From Actinomycetota bacterium (lineage in GTDB: Bacteria > Actinomycetota > Actinomycetes > S36-B12 > UBA5976): a stretch of DNA of 6,300 nucleotides. Under the pieces are notes generated by a model that was not told the origin of the DNA, ran no database searches, and saw only the letters and a program-made list of their open reading frames with translations. The first letter of the stretch is position 1. Every line of letters begins with the position of its first letter. Shown here one piece after another: positions 5,646-6,300 of the stretch. The stretch covers positions 1-6,300 of the forward strand of contig RGCY01000071.1 in NCBI GenBank assembly GCA_009918865.1, written 5' to 3'. A program made the position numbers and the translations under genes.

Positions 5646-5688
5646 AAGTTTTCAGGGCCGCACCCACGGGGTGCGGCCCTGAAAACTT
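5646..5688. terminator. Bidirectional hairpin terminator between convergent genes
   Basis: A perfect 20-base stem (5646-5665 with 5669-5688) with a 3-base ACG loop and a GC-rich core (GGGCCGCACCC). It lies 100 bases after the stop of the plus-strand coiled-coil gene and 16 bases beyond the sdhB stop, so it can end both transcripts. A TTTT/AAAA pair sits within the stem base rather than a free U-run after it; U-poor terminators are common in actinobacteria. Confidence 0.85.
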
Positions 5689-5704
5689 ATGTCTGCACTA
5701 CAAC

Positions 5705-6300
5705 TCACAAACCCGGTCGCTTGCCAATCTTGGAACCTAGCCACCGCAGTGGGTCGTACTTCACGTCAACCACTCGTTCTTTCATCGGGATGATTGCGTT
5801 GTCCGTAATCTTGATGTGCTCCGGGCACACCTCAGTGCAGCACTTGGTGATGTTGCACATACCCAAACCGTGGTCTTCCTGAGCCTCCACCTTGCGGTCC
5901 TTGGAGTCCAGTGGGTGCATGTCAAGTTCCGCAAGACGAATGAACATGCGCGGACCTGCGAATGCTTCCTTGTTCTCCTCGTGATCGCGAATCACGTGGC
6001 AAGTGTTCTGACATAAGAAGCACTCAATGCACTTACGGAACTCTTGACTGCGCTGCACATCCACCTGCTGCATGCGGTAGTCCCCTGGTGCGACACCGGC
6101 TGGCGGCGCGAATGCTGGGATTTCCCGCGCTTTGATGTAGTTGAACGACACGTTGGTGACCAAGTCACGAATCACAGGGAACGTGCGAAGCGGCGTGACT
6201 GTCACAACTTCGTCTTGCGCGAAAGTGCTCATGCGAGTCATGCACATGAGCCGCGGCAGACCATTAACTTCAGCACTACATGAACCGCACTTGCCGGCCT
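5705..6300 (-). CDS. sdhB: Succinate dehydrogenase / fumarate reductase iron-sulfur subunit, N-terminus cut by window edge
   Basis: Electron-transfer subunit carrying electrons from the flavoprotein SdhA to the membrane quinone site. 197 residues are visible, with stop TGA at 5707-5705. The frame continues open to base 6300, so the ATG at 6247 is internal, and about 50 residues are missing compared with a usual length near 250. The visible start AGKCGSCSAEVNGLPRLMC holds three [2Fe-2S] ligands (C-x2-C-x11-C); the fourth should lie just outside the window. The [4Fe-4S] motif is CIECFLCQNTC (visible residues 90-100) and the [3Fe-4S] motif is CNITKCCTEVCP (148-159), which has one extra cysteine at the position before the middle ligand. 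From memory this is closest to the actinobacterial Sdh1-like group rather than E. coli SdhB. Read toward the left it is the last gene before the terminator, which suits a 3'-terminal sdhB in an sdhCAB-type operon lying mostly outside the window. Confidence 0.94.
   Translation of the reverse strand, partial: AGKCGSCSAEVNGLPRLMCMTRMSTFAQDEVVTVTPLRTFPVIRDLVTNVSFNYIKAREIPAFAPPAGVAPGDYRMQQVDVQRSQEFRKCIECFLCQNTCHVIRDHEENKEAFAGPRMFIRLAELDMHPLDSKDRKVEAQEDHGLGMCNITKCCTEVCPEHIKITDNAIIPMKERVVDVKYDPLRWLGSKIGKRPGL

Overview
The window most likely comes from an actinobacterium. The reasons are moderately GC-rich DNA by eye, GGAGG-type ribosome binding sites, an alanine-rich DivIVA-like coiled-coil gene, and a succinate dehydrogenase iron-sulfur subunit that I recall as close to the actinobacterial (mycobacterial Sdh1-like) type. 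I cannot assign a genus. No tRNA, rRNA, CRISPR array, insertion sequence or integrase gene is visible.

Bases 1-4716 form a minus-strand block of five genes, read from right to left: a small exported coiled-coil protein (4716-4255); a 634-residue secreted protein with a seven-bladed RCC1-type propeller, two fibronectin type III domains and an Ig-like tail (4118-2214); a small Tat-exported Rieske [2Fe-2S] protein (2214-1810), joined to the previous gene by a TGATG stop/start overlap; a PfkB-family sugar kinase resembling fructokinase (1760-837); and a family 16 glycoside hydrolase (844 to beyond base 1) whose start overlaps the kinase stop by 8 bases. The last four genes are spaced tightly enough to be one transcript. 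The 136-base gap before the propeller gene holds a tandem 11-bp direct repeat resembling an OmpR/PhoP-family binding site, a hyphenated inverted repeat and a 10-bp palindrome.

Bases 4717-4939 are a divergent intergenic region with a plausible promoter for the minus-strand coiled-coil gene and an 8-bp inverted repeat. The plus strand then carries a cytoplasmic coiled-coil protein (4940-5545) built from about nine 11-residue (hendecad) repeats. It converges on sdhB (5705 to beyond 6300, minus strand). A perfect 20-bp stem hairpin between the two is probably a shared terminator.

Functionally, sdhB is core respiration. The kinase and the glucan hydrolase suggest sugar use, but the hydrolase has no signal peptide, which is unexpected for a laminarinase-like enzyme. 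The least explained part is the exported pair: a disulfide-rich RCC1 propeller protein translationally coupled to a Tat-exported Rieske protein whose ligand motif lacks the extra cysteines of the bc1 type. That pair is the best candidate here for an undescribed cell-surface system, and its function cannot be read from the sequence alone.
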